Positions 11,947-23,239 of a DNA stretch of 64,000 nt are shown here, piece by piece; position 1 is the stretch's first letter, and each line of letters begins with the position of its first letter. The stretch lies in contig MU119272.1 in NCBI GenBank assembly GCA_014904845.1, positions 124,001 through 188,000 on the forward strand, in the 5' to 3' direction. The notes beneath the pieces are model-generated. The model saw only the letters and a list, made by a program, of their open reading frames with translations, was not told where the DNA came from and did not search any database. A program made the translations under genes and the position numbers. The DNA is from Acephala macrosclerotiorum (Eukaryota; Ascomycota; Leotiomycetes; Helotiales; Mollisiaceae).

Positions 11947-12605
11947 TATGGGTTGACAGGCTCGTAGAGTTTTTGTTTGTCTTCGGTGATGGACTCGAGT
12001 AGAAGTTGTTAAGGCGCACTTCAAGTGGAGGGGACGAGGGCTAGCACGCTAGGAAAGACCGCGGATAAATCTGGCCGGGCTGTGAAATTTGAAGGTGAAT
12101 TCTTTCAAAAAAAAAAAAAAAAAAAGAGGAAACGCAGGGGAAAATTCCTTACGTTAGAGGTGTCTTCCTCGTTGCCCAAAGCCGCCTGCCCCAGTGAGCA
12201 CAAGTTTGCTCTCATATCCGTGATATTCATCGCACTTATGATTTGTCAAGTACCAAGACTTTGGCGGACAACAGGTCCATACAACGCGTTCTGGATGCAA
12301 TTAAAGAATGGAAATAATTTACATTACGAGTACAAGGCAGCTATCTCGAAGATCTTCATGATGCTCTCAGTCTGTTTGTTCTGCCCAGCAAAAATGGCGC
12401 ACCCTAAGGACGCCTTTCCCCATGATCCAAGGCGTTGTTTTTGCCCCCATCCTCCTCATAGCAACTGAAACTACCTGACAGAAGGCGCCTCTCACTCGGA
12501 ATGAAGCTGTTCCTCCTTCGCTATTGCCTCTTCGACCTTTGCTTGGACCTTCCGCACAGTGGGTCTTCGCTTGATAGCATACTTCTCCCGACCCTGTGCC
12601 TTCTT
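11947..12605. other. Intergenic with poly-A run
   Basis: No gene recognised. A run of 19 A residues lies at 12107-12125. Confidence 0.45.
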
Positions 12606-13110
12606 TCAAATTCCAGCAGTTTTGCTTTCCCGACTACTGCGAAGCTGCCCTATTGTAATTTCTCTTATTACTGTGAACTGGTGCAAGAATGGTATCAGCA
12701 CAACCGCCAAGAGTCCGTATTCCAGGTACGGAGCCCGAGGAATTTGGGCGTGAAAGATTTCCAACTGCTCTAAAGTTGAAATCATATCACCGCCGAATAA
12801 TTCTTTAATTAACGGCGGCCTAGATTTCCATAACATGCAGCGTACAACCTCGATGGTAAGCACAAGATGTCCGGGCAAGATCAAACACCCTCTTATCTAC
12901 CCTTTTGTTGACAATTGGTTTGTGTCTCAAGGCTTCCATTCTTGATTCTTTGCAAGCATTGATCGAAGGACCGTTTTCCCATCGAAGGGTGTCCTTAGTT
13001 CCCGCGTGCTTGTCTAAGAATACGTGGTGAGGCATCGCTTCTCACCGTATTTGAAGGCTAAGCTCGGTAGGCAGCTTGGAAAATGAAAGACATGCTGTCG
13101 GTGTCGGCAT
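12606..13110 (-). pseudogene. 2EXR-family pseudogene (relic 3)
   Basis: The ATG at 13110 opens a frame with the 2EXR start LSFSKLPTELSLQIR. It is cut by TGA at 13044-13042 where the family would have Arg (CGA). The same frame then continues as EAMPHHVFLDKHAG and INACKESRMEALRH to about 12820. A different frame down to 12606 carries a Leu-rich C-terminal-like stretch. The gene is shorter than relics 1 and 2, and its C-terminal assignment is weaker. Alternative reading as a spliced functional gene is unlikely, because the TGA lies inside the conserved domain without splice signals around it. Confidence 0.75.
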
Positions 13111-14441
13111 GTTGGCGGTGATAGGATCAAAGTTAGACGGACCCCATATCCAAATTCGAGATCGTGACGATGGATATGGATGAGAATACTTCCCGAGGAA
13201 AATCGAGGCATCACAAAAGACCTGGTAATGGTTGATAGGCTCAGCTGCCTAATAATTTGGAGACAAAGAGGACGCGTCATCGTAAGACCCAGGAACCTCG
13301 AAGTGCTTGGTGAAAGATTCTAAAACTTATTTTTCTCTTACGGCTGTTGGAATCTGGATGGGGTGCGGATACCCACAGCAAGATTAGGATCAAGTACTGG
13401 CCTTCAGACATGTCCTTAAGATATTGTTCTTTCCAATGCCTGCTGTACTGTCAACCCCATACTATACTCGCAAGCGATCAAACTAACAGAGTCATGAGAA
13501 CAAGAGATAAAAGTCACCAAGAAAAGCACCCAGGCATCGCTCAGAAGCGGAACAACTTTCAAGAGTAACCTCGTGAGACCCCCTATCACTTTCGCTCTCT
13601 GTAGATGTACATTATACCCCATGACCATATGTCTAGCTCTTTCAATATCCTGGGATTTTATAGCGAATAAGAGCCGTCAAAAGCTGCGAATTGAATATCT
13701 GGTTGGATGCCAGACGAGTGGCATACTAACACATGACTAGAGGTGTGCACTATGATTACGCAATTGTTTTCCATCTAAGCAAGAAAAGTTTACTCAAAAT
13801 CAGATTCAAATGTAAGGTCGCATTCCAATCAGCGAAACTCTTCGCAGGAAGAATAGGTCTGCACACTTACAAGTGTAATGTCATTAGAGAAAGTCAACAA
13901 GAACCCAAACAAACACGAAAACAATCAAGCAAGAACAAAAAAAGCTATGAATCCCTATCCGAACCTCGAGAAAAGATCAGTTCGGTGGTCTGGCGCCGAG
14001 TTGATCATTTTGTGGCTCTTCGTTTTCGCTGGAAAGGGGGAATAAGCGAGAGGCTCAAAGAAGACCATCAAACGATTCAATGGACGCCAACAAAACGTAC
14101 GGGTGCCTTGAAATGACTAAATAATTTGCACCTTTTGAAGTGGAAAGTGCTTTTATTGGTAGTTTTCGAGATACTTCTGATCAGGCTTCATGCTGCATGC
14201 TTGGCTTGGCTTGGAGAGGGGGGGGGTGGTTATTTGGCAGAGAGGGTGATTACAAGTCTCTTTCTCTGACACCAACAGTACTTGTAAAAGGGCATACCAT
14301 GCAAGCGACAGAGAGAGATAAGAAGATAAGATGATAGCATAAGCTCATGAGATCTGGAGAATCGTTCAGTATATTTGTTCCTTTTGGTATCGTACGCCAT
14401 GCAATGCAGATCCTGAACGCCGAATATACTACCTACTCTGC
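13111..14441. other. Intergenic, no gene recognised
   Basis: This 1.3-kb gap contains an ATG-initiated plus-strand frame of 127 codons (13733-14116). It is Lys/Arg-rich and resembles no family I know, so it is not called. The segment just before 14442 is probably the 3' UTR of the prefoldin gene. Confidence 0.4.
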
Positions 14442-15018
14442 TCAAGCTGCGACTTGTGCTTGAGCACCTTGCTCTTGTGCCTCTGTCTGTGCTTGGATGA
14501 TCTGGTACATTATCAGTACCTGGCTTTGGGTAGTAGTTTGAAGAACTCACCTCTGTTCTCAGCGCATCGCTCTTGTCCTGAACGTCCTTGATCTGCTTCT
14601 CTACCCTCTTACTGTAACAAAGTCAGCCCCGGATTCTGTGTAGTGTTGGTGCACCCTCACATCTCGTTCTCAATGAACTCCAATCGTCCACTCACGGCCA
14701 TTACAGCTTCAGTCTTGTCTTGCTTCAACAGAACTGGTCCAACCAATTTGTAGATATTCGCATCGTCATCAAGACTTGCAAATTCCTGCTTTGTTTAGTC
14801 TTGTCCATCGAATCAATCTAGCACCATAGACCTTCTGAACTGCCTTGTTTTCCTGCTGTTGCGACTCGAGCTTCTGCGATGACTGTATATTGTTTTGCAA
14901 CTCTTTAAAAGAAAGATTATATTAGTCGAATTCCGTTATGGCTCTGGACTCAAATACCTGTCTGCAGCTTCTGATACTCCTCGGAGAGGGTTTGTAGTCG
15001 TTGCTGCACGTCTGCCAT
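14442..15018 (-). CDS. Prefoldin subunit 6
   Basis: Five exons (15018-14958, 14902-14832, 14785-14661, 14611-14551, 14501-14442) with four introns of 46-55 bp give 125 residues, the usual length for this beta-type prefoldin subunit. Prefoldin is a cytosolic hexameric chaperone that passes unfolded actin and tubulin to the CCT chaperonin. The predicted protein starts MADVQQRLQTLSEEYQKLQT. It has an N-terminal coiled coil, the central beta-hairpin region around KLVGPVLLKQD, and a C-terminal coiled coil with NEIKRVEKQIKDVQDK. All exon phases agree. The second intron has a less common donor (GTCTAT). The gene diverges from VPS4. Confidence 0.9.
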
Positions 15019-15567
15019 AGTGTTGTGTACGAGAGTTTTTAGCGCTTATTAATGGGTATCTGGCAGGGTGCTTCCAGGTAATTTGGAGAGTTGTTCCTTT
15101 TCGAGTATCTCAAGTGCCCGCCCGAACCAAATTAGGGTTAAATAAGAGCTTTACAAGAGCTTCGTGGACTGATCGTCCATATCAAAAATCTGGAGGACGG
15201 TTCACTAGCGTCCCGCGGGGCAAATCTCCTAGCGAACCAAGCTGCACCGTCATAACACAGCAACCTCACAAGACAAGACGACGAGCCTTCTCAGATCGCA
15301 CAAGATCTTGTATCTTTGTCTAGAGGTTGTACTACTGTGCGAAAACATCCGCCAAAGACATCCAAGCTAGGCTGCAGCCTTCTATCGTGCGCAATCTTTA
15401 CTTGGAATCTGGACCCCGCGGCAAGCAGGCAATCGAATAGCGACGGCAAGACTACGAGTCTGAAGACCTTCTCCAGGACGTCACCCTCGCGTGCTAGATC
15501 TTCTCTGAATATCTAGCTGAAGCCTTTCCAAACATCCCTGCGAACGTCCTCAGATCCAACCTCCAAG
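15019..15567. promoter_or_regulatory. Divergent promoter region between prefoldin 6 and VPS4
   Basis: 549 bp lie between opposite start codons. The half nearer VPS4 is C-rich and likely its 5' leader. No coding content was recognised. Confidence 0.5.
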
Positions 15568-16967
15568 ATGTCGAACACCGACTTTCTAGGCCGCGCCATA
15601 GACTCGGTCAAGAAGGCCATCGAAGCCGACCAAGCAGCAGATTACGAAAAGGCCTACAACCAGTACTATGCCTCCCTCGAGCTATTCATGCTAGCATTGA
15701 AATGGGAGAAGAATGCTAAGTCTAAGGAGATGATAAGAGCGAAGGCGGGCGAATACATGGAGCGAGCAGAGAAGCTGAAGGCGCATTTGGCAGACGATGC
15801 GAAGCGGAAAAAGCCTGGCATGGTAGGCGCGAATGGGACAAGTACTGGAGGAGGTGGGAAGGGGAAGGAGGAAGAGGGTACGGACCCTGAGAGTCAGAAG
15901 TTGAGGAATGCACTAGCGGGTGCGATTCTACAGGATAAGCCGAACATTAGGTGGGAGGATGTTGCTGGTTTAGAGGGAGCAAAGGAGGCGCTGAAAGAGG
16001 CAGTCATTTTGCCTATAAAGTTCCCACATCTGTTTACAGGGAAGAGACAGCCGTGGAAGGGTATTCTGTTATATGGACCGCCGGGTACGGGAAAGTCTTA
16101 CTTGGCAAAGGCGGTGGCTACGGAAGCAAACAGCACGTTCTTTAGTGTGAGCAGTTCGGATTTGGTCAGCAAATGGATGGGAGAGTCTGAAAGGTTCGTT
16201 CACGGAAGATGTGGTTCTCCTTGAGATATGCTGACAGGGTGGAACAGATTAGTGAAGCAATTATTCGCTATGGCCCGAGAGAACAAGCCGTCCATTATAT
16301 TCATTGATGAAGTCGACGCTCTTTGTGGTCCTCGGGGAGAAGGAGAATCAGAAGCTTCTAGACGTATCAAGACGGAGATGCTGGTACAAATGGACGGTGT
16401 AGGCCGTGACAGCAAAGGCGTTTTGGTTCTCGGTGCAACAAATATTCCATGGCAACTCGATGCCGCTATCCGTCGTCGTTTCCAAAGACGTGTCCATATC
16501 TCTCTACCGGATCTTCCAGCGCGGACAAAGATGTTTGAGATAAGCGTCGGCTCGACTCCTTGCGAACTCACTGGTGCCGATTATAGGAAGTTGGGAGAAT
16601 TGAGTGAGGGGTACTCTGGAAGTGATATCAGTATCGCGGTACAGGATGCTCTCATGCAACCTGTACGGAAAATTCAGACAGCGACACATTACAAGAAAGC
16701 AAGTCAGCTAATATCGAGTGTTCGTTTCTCACTAACTCCGAATAGGTCACGGACGATGGTGTGGAGAAACTGACTCCCTGCTCACCTGGAGATGCTGGTG
16801 CTATGGAAATGACCTGGACCGAAGTCGACTCAGACAAGCTTCTCGAGCCCCCTTTGCAGTTGAAGGACTTCATCAAGGCCGTGAAGGGTGCCAGACCGAC
16901 GGTTTCACAAGAGGACATCAAGCGAAGCGAAGACTGGACCAATGAGTTTGGTAGTGAAGGTGCTTGA
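15568..16967 (+). CDS. VPS4: AAA ATPase Vps4 (ESCRT disassembly)
   Basis: Three exons (15568-16193, 16248-16698, 16746-16967) give 432 residues, the normal Vps4 length. Vps4 is the AAA ATPase that remodels ESCRT-III on endosomal membranes during multivesicular body formation. The N-terminal MIT domain (about 1-80, starting [20 protein letters not shown]) is followed by a Gly-rich linker. The AAA core holds Walker A GPPGTGKS, Walker [11 protein letters not shown], sensor region [11 protein letters not shown] and arginine fingers in RRRF. The beta domain ([13 protein letters not shown]) and the C-terminal helix complete the fold. The second intron uses a GC donor (GCAAGT..AATAG), which is needed to join HYKK to VTDDGVEKL in frame as in other Vps4 proteins. 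Confidence 0.95.
16699..16745 (+). other. GC-AG intron in VPS4
   Basis: The donor is GCAAGT and the acceptor AATAG, with a CTAAC branch-like motif near 16732. No GT donor nearby keeps the conserved Vps4 frame. GCAAGT is the consensus of the minor GC-AG class of U2 introns. Confidence 0.85.
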
Positions 16968-17323
16968 ACAGTCACGATATCCGTATCTAGAACCAAGGGA
17001 ACATACTATACTCAATCCATTAGCTTTGAGAAGAAAGGTAGGTTAGCATGGCAGGCGTTCTGAGCGGAGTTCTGGATTTTGATCATCAAGAGGGATCAAT
17101 CAAGCAGACATGCCACATAGTACCGTAAATTCAAGAAGAACAAACTACAAGAAAGACGTTGCATTTATCTGATGACGAGCTATGCCCTATGCAGAAATGC
17201 AAAAGCGTAGACTTATTCCGTCCCAGACTCGAGAGATATCCTGCAACGCCCATTATTCAAATACACACAACACCGACCGACGCCGAGATGCTCAGATATA
17301 CACAGCCAAGATTGTGAATACAT
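16968..17323. other. Convergent 3' region between VPS4 and NOP56
   Basis: Both flanking genes end here. The region presumably holds the two 3' UTRs; nothing else was recognised. Confidence 0.5.
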
Positions 17324-18969
17324 CTATTCCGAACCTGCAGACTCCTTCTTGGCCTTCTTCTTTTTCTTCTTCTCGCTTAATTCGGCGTCGCCGTTTACTT
17401 CGCTGTGTCTTCGCTTCTTATCCTTTTTCTCCTCCTTGTCTTTTGACTTTTCCTTCTTTTCTTTCTTGTCCTTGGACTTCTTTTCTTGCTTTTGGATGGC
17501 TCGTGGGGCGATGTCTGCCATGTCGGCATCGGCACTTGAGTCAGCAATGTTGATGTCTCCAAGGACGGCATCCATTGCGGATTTCTGTAAATCATCAGCT
17601 CATGTTCATACACGCTTACGTTTTGGGAACTTCACCATTGCATCCTCGTTCTTGGTTGGGGCCGCTCCGGTGGCGTAGAAGTCTAGTCTCTCCTCGACTT
17701 GTTTTCTCAACGCAGCACCGAACTTCGTAGATGGCTCCTCAGAGAAGTTGTCGATTCTGCTGGCAATACTGCACTTGTTGGCCAAGAATCTCGAGATACG
17801 ACCCTTGTTCTTGGCTCCAGCCTTTCCGATGAAACTTGAATGATAAATCAAGCCATATTTGGGTGTGTTGCCCTTGGTCTTCAACGCTCTGAAAAGAGCT
17901 TTCTCTGCACCAAGAATCTGGACTGTCGATGCAGGGTACTTTGAGAGATTGGTGAGGGATCCGGCGTGTGATATCAAGCGAGCTGCAACGACTTCTCCGA
18001 TTAGAGTTGCCAAGTTGGGAGCAACAATAGCCATCTTATCTACAAGGTATTGGAAGAGCGATCGTCTGTATTCGGCGAGTTTAACAACGCGATTGGCGAA
18101 AGCTGAAACGTTCTCCATATCAGTCGCTGAGATGTCTTGACCCATGCTAACTCGAGCAGCATCAATGATCGCTTGTGCGATATCTGCATCGTCGTTGACA
18201 ACTGCAGCAATATCATGTAATGAAGAGTCCGTCAAGCTTTTCTTGTCACCAATCGCAAGAGCAAGCTTAGCATAGGTGTGGTTGTCGGAGACGATTCTGA
18301 TGAGCTCGGGAAAGTGCCAGCCGTACCACTCACGAACCCGCATAGAGAAAGTATTGACTGCCTTGTCGAGGTGATCCAGGGTCGCAATAGCTTGAATGAT
18401 GTGGTTGTCGTTCTTTTGAACCGAGAACTTTACCTTCGCGCGGGAGTATGCGTGGCCAAGACCAAGCTGTGCTCTCTCCACATCACCCTCTTGCAGACCC
18501 TTCAGAAGCTTTCCAGAATGTAGCCGCAGACCACGGAGGAGATCAGCGCACACCTCAGACGTTTCTCCAGTCTCGCACTCGACTCCTGGGAAAGCGGCCT
18601 TAATACTTCCAGCTAAATTCTTATCTTGCACACCGAGAACAATCTTCTTCTTCTTCGATGGCTTTGGCAGGTTCAATTCAAGGTCGGATCGTAAGTATTC
18701 GGAGAGAACACCTTCGGAGACCAGGTTGATGTTTTCAAGAGCTTCTGCAGCACCTCTGGTTCGATGTTAGCTGATTTATATCTGCAGGTAATGGCTACAT
18801 ACCTGTACGGCGCAAAGTTGACAAGTTTGACCATCTTTCCGAACTTCGCAAGATCTTGACCGGCATCTTGAACCTCTTTCAATCGATTGCCAATGGTGTC
18901 GGCTTGGTGCTCGACATGGAATATCGCATACCCCACCGCGCTCTCGTGGAGCAAATAGTCGATAGACAT
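17324..18969 (-). CDS. NOP56: Nucleolar protein Nop56 (box C/D snoRNP core)
   Basis: Three exons (18969-18803, 18755-17636, 17584-17324) with introns of 47 and 51 bp give 515 residues. Nop56 is a core protein of box C/D snoRNPs, acting with Nop58, Snu13 and fibrillarin in rRNA 2'-O-methylation and pre-rRNA processing in the nucleolus. The N-terminus reads [19 protein letters not shown]. The coiled-coil and NOP domain follow with highly conserved stretches such as [47 protein letters not shown] and [12 protein letters not shown]. The C-terminus is a Lys/Glu/Asp-rich tail (KKEK repeats) typical of Nop56. An in-frame GTG upstream was rejected in favour of the ATG at 18969. It diverges from the F-box-like gene. 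Confidence 0.95.
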
Positions 18970-19262
18970 TTTCAAAATCTTTTGTTTATCCTCTAGGTGA
19001 ATGACTTCCACCACATGGAGAATAGAGACCTCAAAAATTCAGTCGCGAAAATCTCGTTCGTCGTCTTGTACTTTTATGAGAACTCAAATCCAAGCTCCGA
19101 TTTTTTTTGGCTGCTGTGCGATTGAACAGTCCGGAAGCTAAGTTTGCTGCTAGCCGCTTATTGGTGGGATACTGGCTAGCCGGAATGGGTTAGCTTCGCC
19201 AGGCTGTATACATCGAGACAATTTCAACTCACCTAAAAGAAGAGCAGATAAGGACGAACGCT

Positions 19263-20159
19263 ATGAAATCACCTCTGATTAATGCTCTCCCACGGGAGAT
19301 CCGTGATGAAATATTCCAGTACGTTCTGGCGTCGCCAACCGGATACATCTCCCTCATTGAGGCGGCCAGTGACGACTGGCCATGGCGCCACCTAAAAGAG
19401 CCTCTCAAGATTCTGCCAACTCTCTCAGATGGAACGATATTAGAAGATATTTCAATCGACCTGTCCATTCTCCGCGTTTGTAAGCAGATCTACCACGAAT
19501 TCAAGGACCTTCTCTGGAAATACAATGCACTTCGGATCCAAAGACCATCTGATCTGAACTCCTTCATGGTCTGGGACTCATTATCTCACCAACTGGGTCG
19601 GCAGCTGCAAAGTGTTGAGCTCAGATTCGACTTGTTTGTACCAAGAAAATTTGCCGACACAGAAAAGGCACTTCACACATTTATAGAGTGGTCCCGAACT
19701 GGAATTTTGAAGAAGTTCTGCTTAGTCTTCACCAAGAGAGTTAACAGACGCACCGGTCATGATGAATCATTCCAGGAGGTTCTTGGGAGATGGAGAGGAC
19801 TGCCTATTTGGGGTGCCACGCCACCGCCATCCATAAGCGACTGCGAGAAATACATGGCCCTCTTGAGAAGTCTTAATTCTTCTGAAAAGGGATTCGCTCG
19901 AGGCGTGGAGAAGAAGATGGTGCTCGATACTGGATTGTGGACGCGAAGTCCGCTAGAGAAACGGATGTGGCTTGGGAGATGGTTGCCATTTCACCCGGCA
20001 TGGTTTGCGGAAGAACTCAATCATGCTGTTGGAGGGGAACTGTGGATGGACGGGATGTTGTGTTACAAAGACGGAGTGAAGATTGAGGACGTCTTTGACA
20101 CGAGCAAACTGCCCCGGTTCTTACAAAACATTGCAACTGAAACGGCCACTCAACCTTGA
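19263..20159 (+). CDS. F-box-like domain protein
   Basis: Single exon of 298 residues starting at ATG 19263. The first 20 residues contain INALPREIRDEIFQYVL, an F-box-like or 2EXR-like LPxEIRxxI motif. A second conserved-looking point, LRVCKQIYHEFKDLLW near residue 72, matches the fungal pattern of a short C-x-Q/E-x-x-x-E helix. The rest has no known domain, though it is rich in Trp (WLGRW, WFAEEL). Such proteins may recruit substrates to SCF ubiquitin ligases, but this is inferred from the motif alone. Unlike the nearby 2EXR relics this frame is intact, and the protein seems only distantly related to them. The start lies 293 bp from the NOP56 start, on the opposite strand. Confidence 0.75.
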   Translation: MKSPLINALPREIRDEIFQYVLASPTGYISLIEAASDDWPWRHLKEPLKILPTLSDGTILEDISIDLSILRVCKQIYHEFKDLLWKYNALRIQRPSDLNSFMVWDSLSHQLGRQLQSVELRFDLFVPRKFADTEKALHTFIEWSRTGILKKFCLVFTKRVNRRTGHDESFQEVLGRWRGLPIWGATPPPSISDCEKYMALLRSLNSSEKGFARGVEKKMVLDTGLWTRSPLEKRMWLGRWLPFHPAWFAEELNHAVGGELWMDGMLCYKDGVKIEDVFDTSKLPRFLQNIATETATQP

Positions 20160-20938
20160 ACCAAGAGGGGTCTTATCAATCTTTTACAATGGAGCATCTT
20201 GAGGAGTTGAGGGAGAGTGATGAATGTTCAGAATGAAGGGGTAATGAATGGGGCATCTATACTCGGAAAGATAACTGGGAATTGTGGCTCGGCGAATAGA
20301 AAGCTCACACCAAGAGCGTCTACTCTTTACATTGCGTCAAACCCCTTGTGCTGACCTAGACTCAAGTTTTCAACTCAGAAAGGATCTTGATACTGGACAT
20401 GCAAAACGATCATGAGGTCGACAATACTTTGTGAGTATGGTCAGATTTGCCTTCCATGTTGTCTCACTCGTCTAAGTTTGTTGCGTTGAGTTTTGGTCTC
20501 TGTTCCGTATCTAGGAAGCTATTGTAGTGCCCGCTATTGTTATATAGTGGTTCAGCCTTGTGCTAAGCAACTTTCTTGTCCTCTTAAAGGAAGTTGGTTT
20601 CCAGCAAGCTAGATATAAACCATCTTTACATTACTTTCCTAGTTCGCTTAATCCCGAGTCCTATCCTATTCTCTAGGCAAACCAATCTTCAATTTTGGCA
20701 GCCCACGCATTCCATTTGCGCGTCAATCATATCTCGTTCAAGCGCTCAAATGAGGAAAACCATCAAGCGGACCTTGCTCTCCCTTGCGAAGTTCACGAAG
20801 TGTCGTAGACAATGCGCGCAGGAGAATGTGGCCACAGAAGAACGAGATGGGGTAGAGGCTGTTTTTGACGGTCTCGAGGCAAGCATTTACAAGTCGATTT
20901 GCGTGACTATCTGGTTAACCTTGTAATTCTAGAGTTCA
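20160..20938. other. Intergenic, no gene recognised
   Basis: This is the 3' region of the F-box-like gene and the upstream part of a 2EXR relic. A plus-strand frame near 20594-20926 has no recognisable content. Confidence 0.4.
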
Positions 20939-21792
20939 ATGGACGCTGTGAACATTCAATCAAGCTCAGAAAACATAAAGGGCATCTGGAAGCTGCCAAC
21001 CGAGCTTCGGCTTTGGATTTGGAGGCTTACAATGCCTGGTCCGAGTGATTAATTTGGATTATGATTGGAATGATCTGAAGATGGTTAAGACAGCTGTCGA
21101 AGTTGTCAGAGACACTTATACAATATTCTAGTAGAACTTAGACAAGACTTAAGAGCTACGTTATCAAGGTAGTCAGAATTTGAGGCTTTCCGCAGAGCAA
21201 TGCACTTCCCTTCTAGTCAGTCTTAGTGTTTGTCAGGAATCTCGGGCAGAAGTCTTGAAATTTCTCAAAGTCCAACTCGATACTATCAACGGCGATTCTC
21301 CGTTTCCATTGTACACAACCTTCGTGCCCCGTTCAACCAAATCATGACGACTGTATGCCCTTCTTGCCGCATCCACTAGGGGAGGGTAATATTTTCAGAG
21401 CCGAAGAGTTGAAGTTAATAAAGCACCTCGTGATACCTCTCGGTTCTTTGTTAAACATTATTCGCAACAGGGACGAAACGCATTGTGCACTCTAAAAGTA
21501 CACGGCTCTGAAACATATCATCGTGAAAGGCTATTTGAAGGGGTGCCGATATTGCTCTAGAAGCTTACCCGGGATGGATCCTCCTTTGAGTGCGCGAATG
21601 TTGAGTCTCAATATGTGATAGCCGGGAGAGGAACGCTGCAGAGCTGGGTCCAAGACGTCCGAAGGAGGTTTTGGCTATACCAGAGCACACATCCCGAATG
21701 TCGGATTCTGGAATTGACAATCAAGGTCCTGTGCATCAACGGAAAGAGGTGCTGTATTGAGGACGATTTTACACTAGGCTCAGCCGCTTGAG
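20939..21792 (+). pseudogene. 2EXR-family pseudogene (relic 4)
   Basis: The ATG at 20939 starts a clear 2EXR opening, IWKLPTELRLWIWRLTMPGP. A one-base loss then shifts into the frame that continues the family motif as RVINLDYDW. That frame contains TAG TAG at 21129-21134 and TAA at 21150-21152, and continues in the same phase to LLVSLSVCQESRAEVLKFLK. All three stops are explained by CAG or CAA changing to TAG or TAA. Another frame change leads to LKLIKHLVIPLGSLLN and later YTALKHIIVKG, segments expected in the family's C-terminal half. The end is approximate. Confidence 0.8.
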
Positions 21793-22231
21793 TCGCTCTT
21801 GCAATAACTAGCTAGGAAGCGGAGGCTTTTAAAGCGAACTTGAGACGACGACATGGCGTACATCAAGTAAAGTAGTGGCCTTCATCCATCGAAGTGCATC
21901 AGGGTTTTTGGGACATCAGGATCTCCATTTGCAAAGTTTGACAGCTCATCGAGAGATTTTCAAACCTTCACATCTTCATTCCAGCCAAATACATTTAGTG
22001 ATGGTAGTGAAAATCGCAGACATTTGATCTTGCATTTGACAATATCGATACAGTGCAGACATGTATGGCAAACGAATGCTTGATATTCAACAAACTCTTG
22101 ACATGCCCACAGCGGACTTTGGTATCATGAATATCAATTCCCCACCACCTAACCACCTAACCTTACATGAAACGCCAACCAAAATCAAAATGCCTCATGC
22201 CGAACCGTAACACCTACAAGTCATATCCCTT
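21793..22231. other. Intergenic, no gene recognised
   Basis: This is the 3' flank of the gene at 22232-23239. No features were seen. Confidence 0.45.
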
Positions 22232-23239
22232 CTACTTCTTCTCCTCGAAGTAGAATTTTCCCAAGCCAGCTTCATCAGGACTGCCCATTGTAGGATTTCG
22301 ACCCTCGCCATTGTCGAGTCTATCTCTCACGATTCTCTCCGCAGCATCAACACCAGAGCCTCGACTACCGATGCCGCCTCTAGCAGCCGTATCAACATAA
22401 TCCGGAGTATCGGCCGCCAATCCATCAATCATCCTCGCATCTCTCCTCTGCTGCTCTGTGGTAGCTGTCGTACGCTCATTCATTGGTGTCCCAGGACCAC
22501 TAACTTGACTCGCCAACCCACTTCTTCCCACCGCCGGACTAGCGTTCAAATCCCTCCTACTATAAATCGGTCCACTAACCGTAGACCCAGCACCCTCTCC
22601 AAATCCCACCAAACTCGTATCATCACTCATCCCATCCTGATCCATATCCTCATCCATCGCACTAGCCGAGAACCTATCCCTATCATCCATATCCCTATAA
22701 TTCGTATCCATGCTCATTTGATCCTCATCCCCAGCCTCCGTCTGCCCCTTCTGGCTCCCACTCGCCCATGTCGTAGTCCTACCCCCAATCGAGCCTGTAG
22801 CAGACGCCGACCCTACAGTCGACATCTTCGTCGTATAGACAGGATTTCCATTCTGATCGAAATAGCCTGGGATCTGGCCTACATTTGTAGATGGTCCAGC
22901 GCCACTGGCTTGTCCTTGGTTTTGATTTGGGGCTCGGACAGTGGAAACTCGCTCGAGACCTGCGAGGAAGGAGATTCGGTCGGCGCGCTCGCGTTCCGCT
23001 TCGTTGCTGGAGGGGGTGTGGCGATGGCCTGGACCACCGTGGGGGAAAGAGGAGCCACGGTGACCGTCCTTGATGGCTGTTGTTGAGAGGGCAGAGAGGG
23101 AGGTGGTGGTGGAATTGGGTGTGCCCCTACTTGAGTCAGTGATACTCTGAAAGGTTGATGGGTGGACTTACGGTGCCTCTGTAGGGGTATCTGGGTTAGA
23201 GGGAGGTTCTGGCATGCCTATCAAGGTTGGAGTCGCCAT
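22232..23239 (-). CDS. Conserved-looking disordered fungal protein, unidentified
   Basis: Two exons, 23239-23172 and 23126-22232, with a 45-bp intron (GTAAGT..CAAGTAG) give 320 residues beginning MATPTLIGMPEPPSNPDTPT. The sequence is low in hydrophobic residues and rich in Gly, Ser, Thr and Asp. A short ordered-looking segment near residues 60-75, ERADRISFLAGLERVSTVR, is a probable helix. Another is VDAAERIVRDRLDNGEG near the C-terminus, followed by a positive end (FYFEEKK). There is a Met/Asp-rich stretch (MDEDMDQDGMSDD) in the middle. I do not recognise the family and claim no function. The ATG and splice were chosen because they give one long frame with a good donor and acceptor. Confidence 0.72.

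Noticed and set aside
12025..12468. 147-codon plus-strand frame through the poly-A run
   Set aside because: It contains a Lys run created by the poly-A tract and no recognisable domain; chance frame in intergenic DNA.
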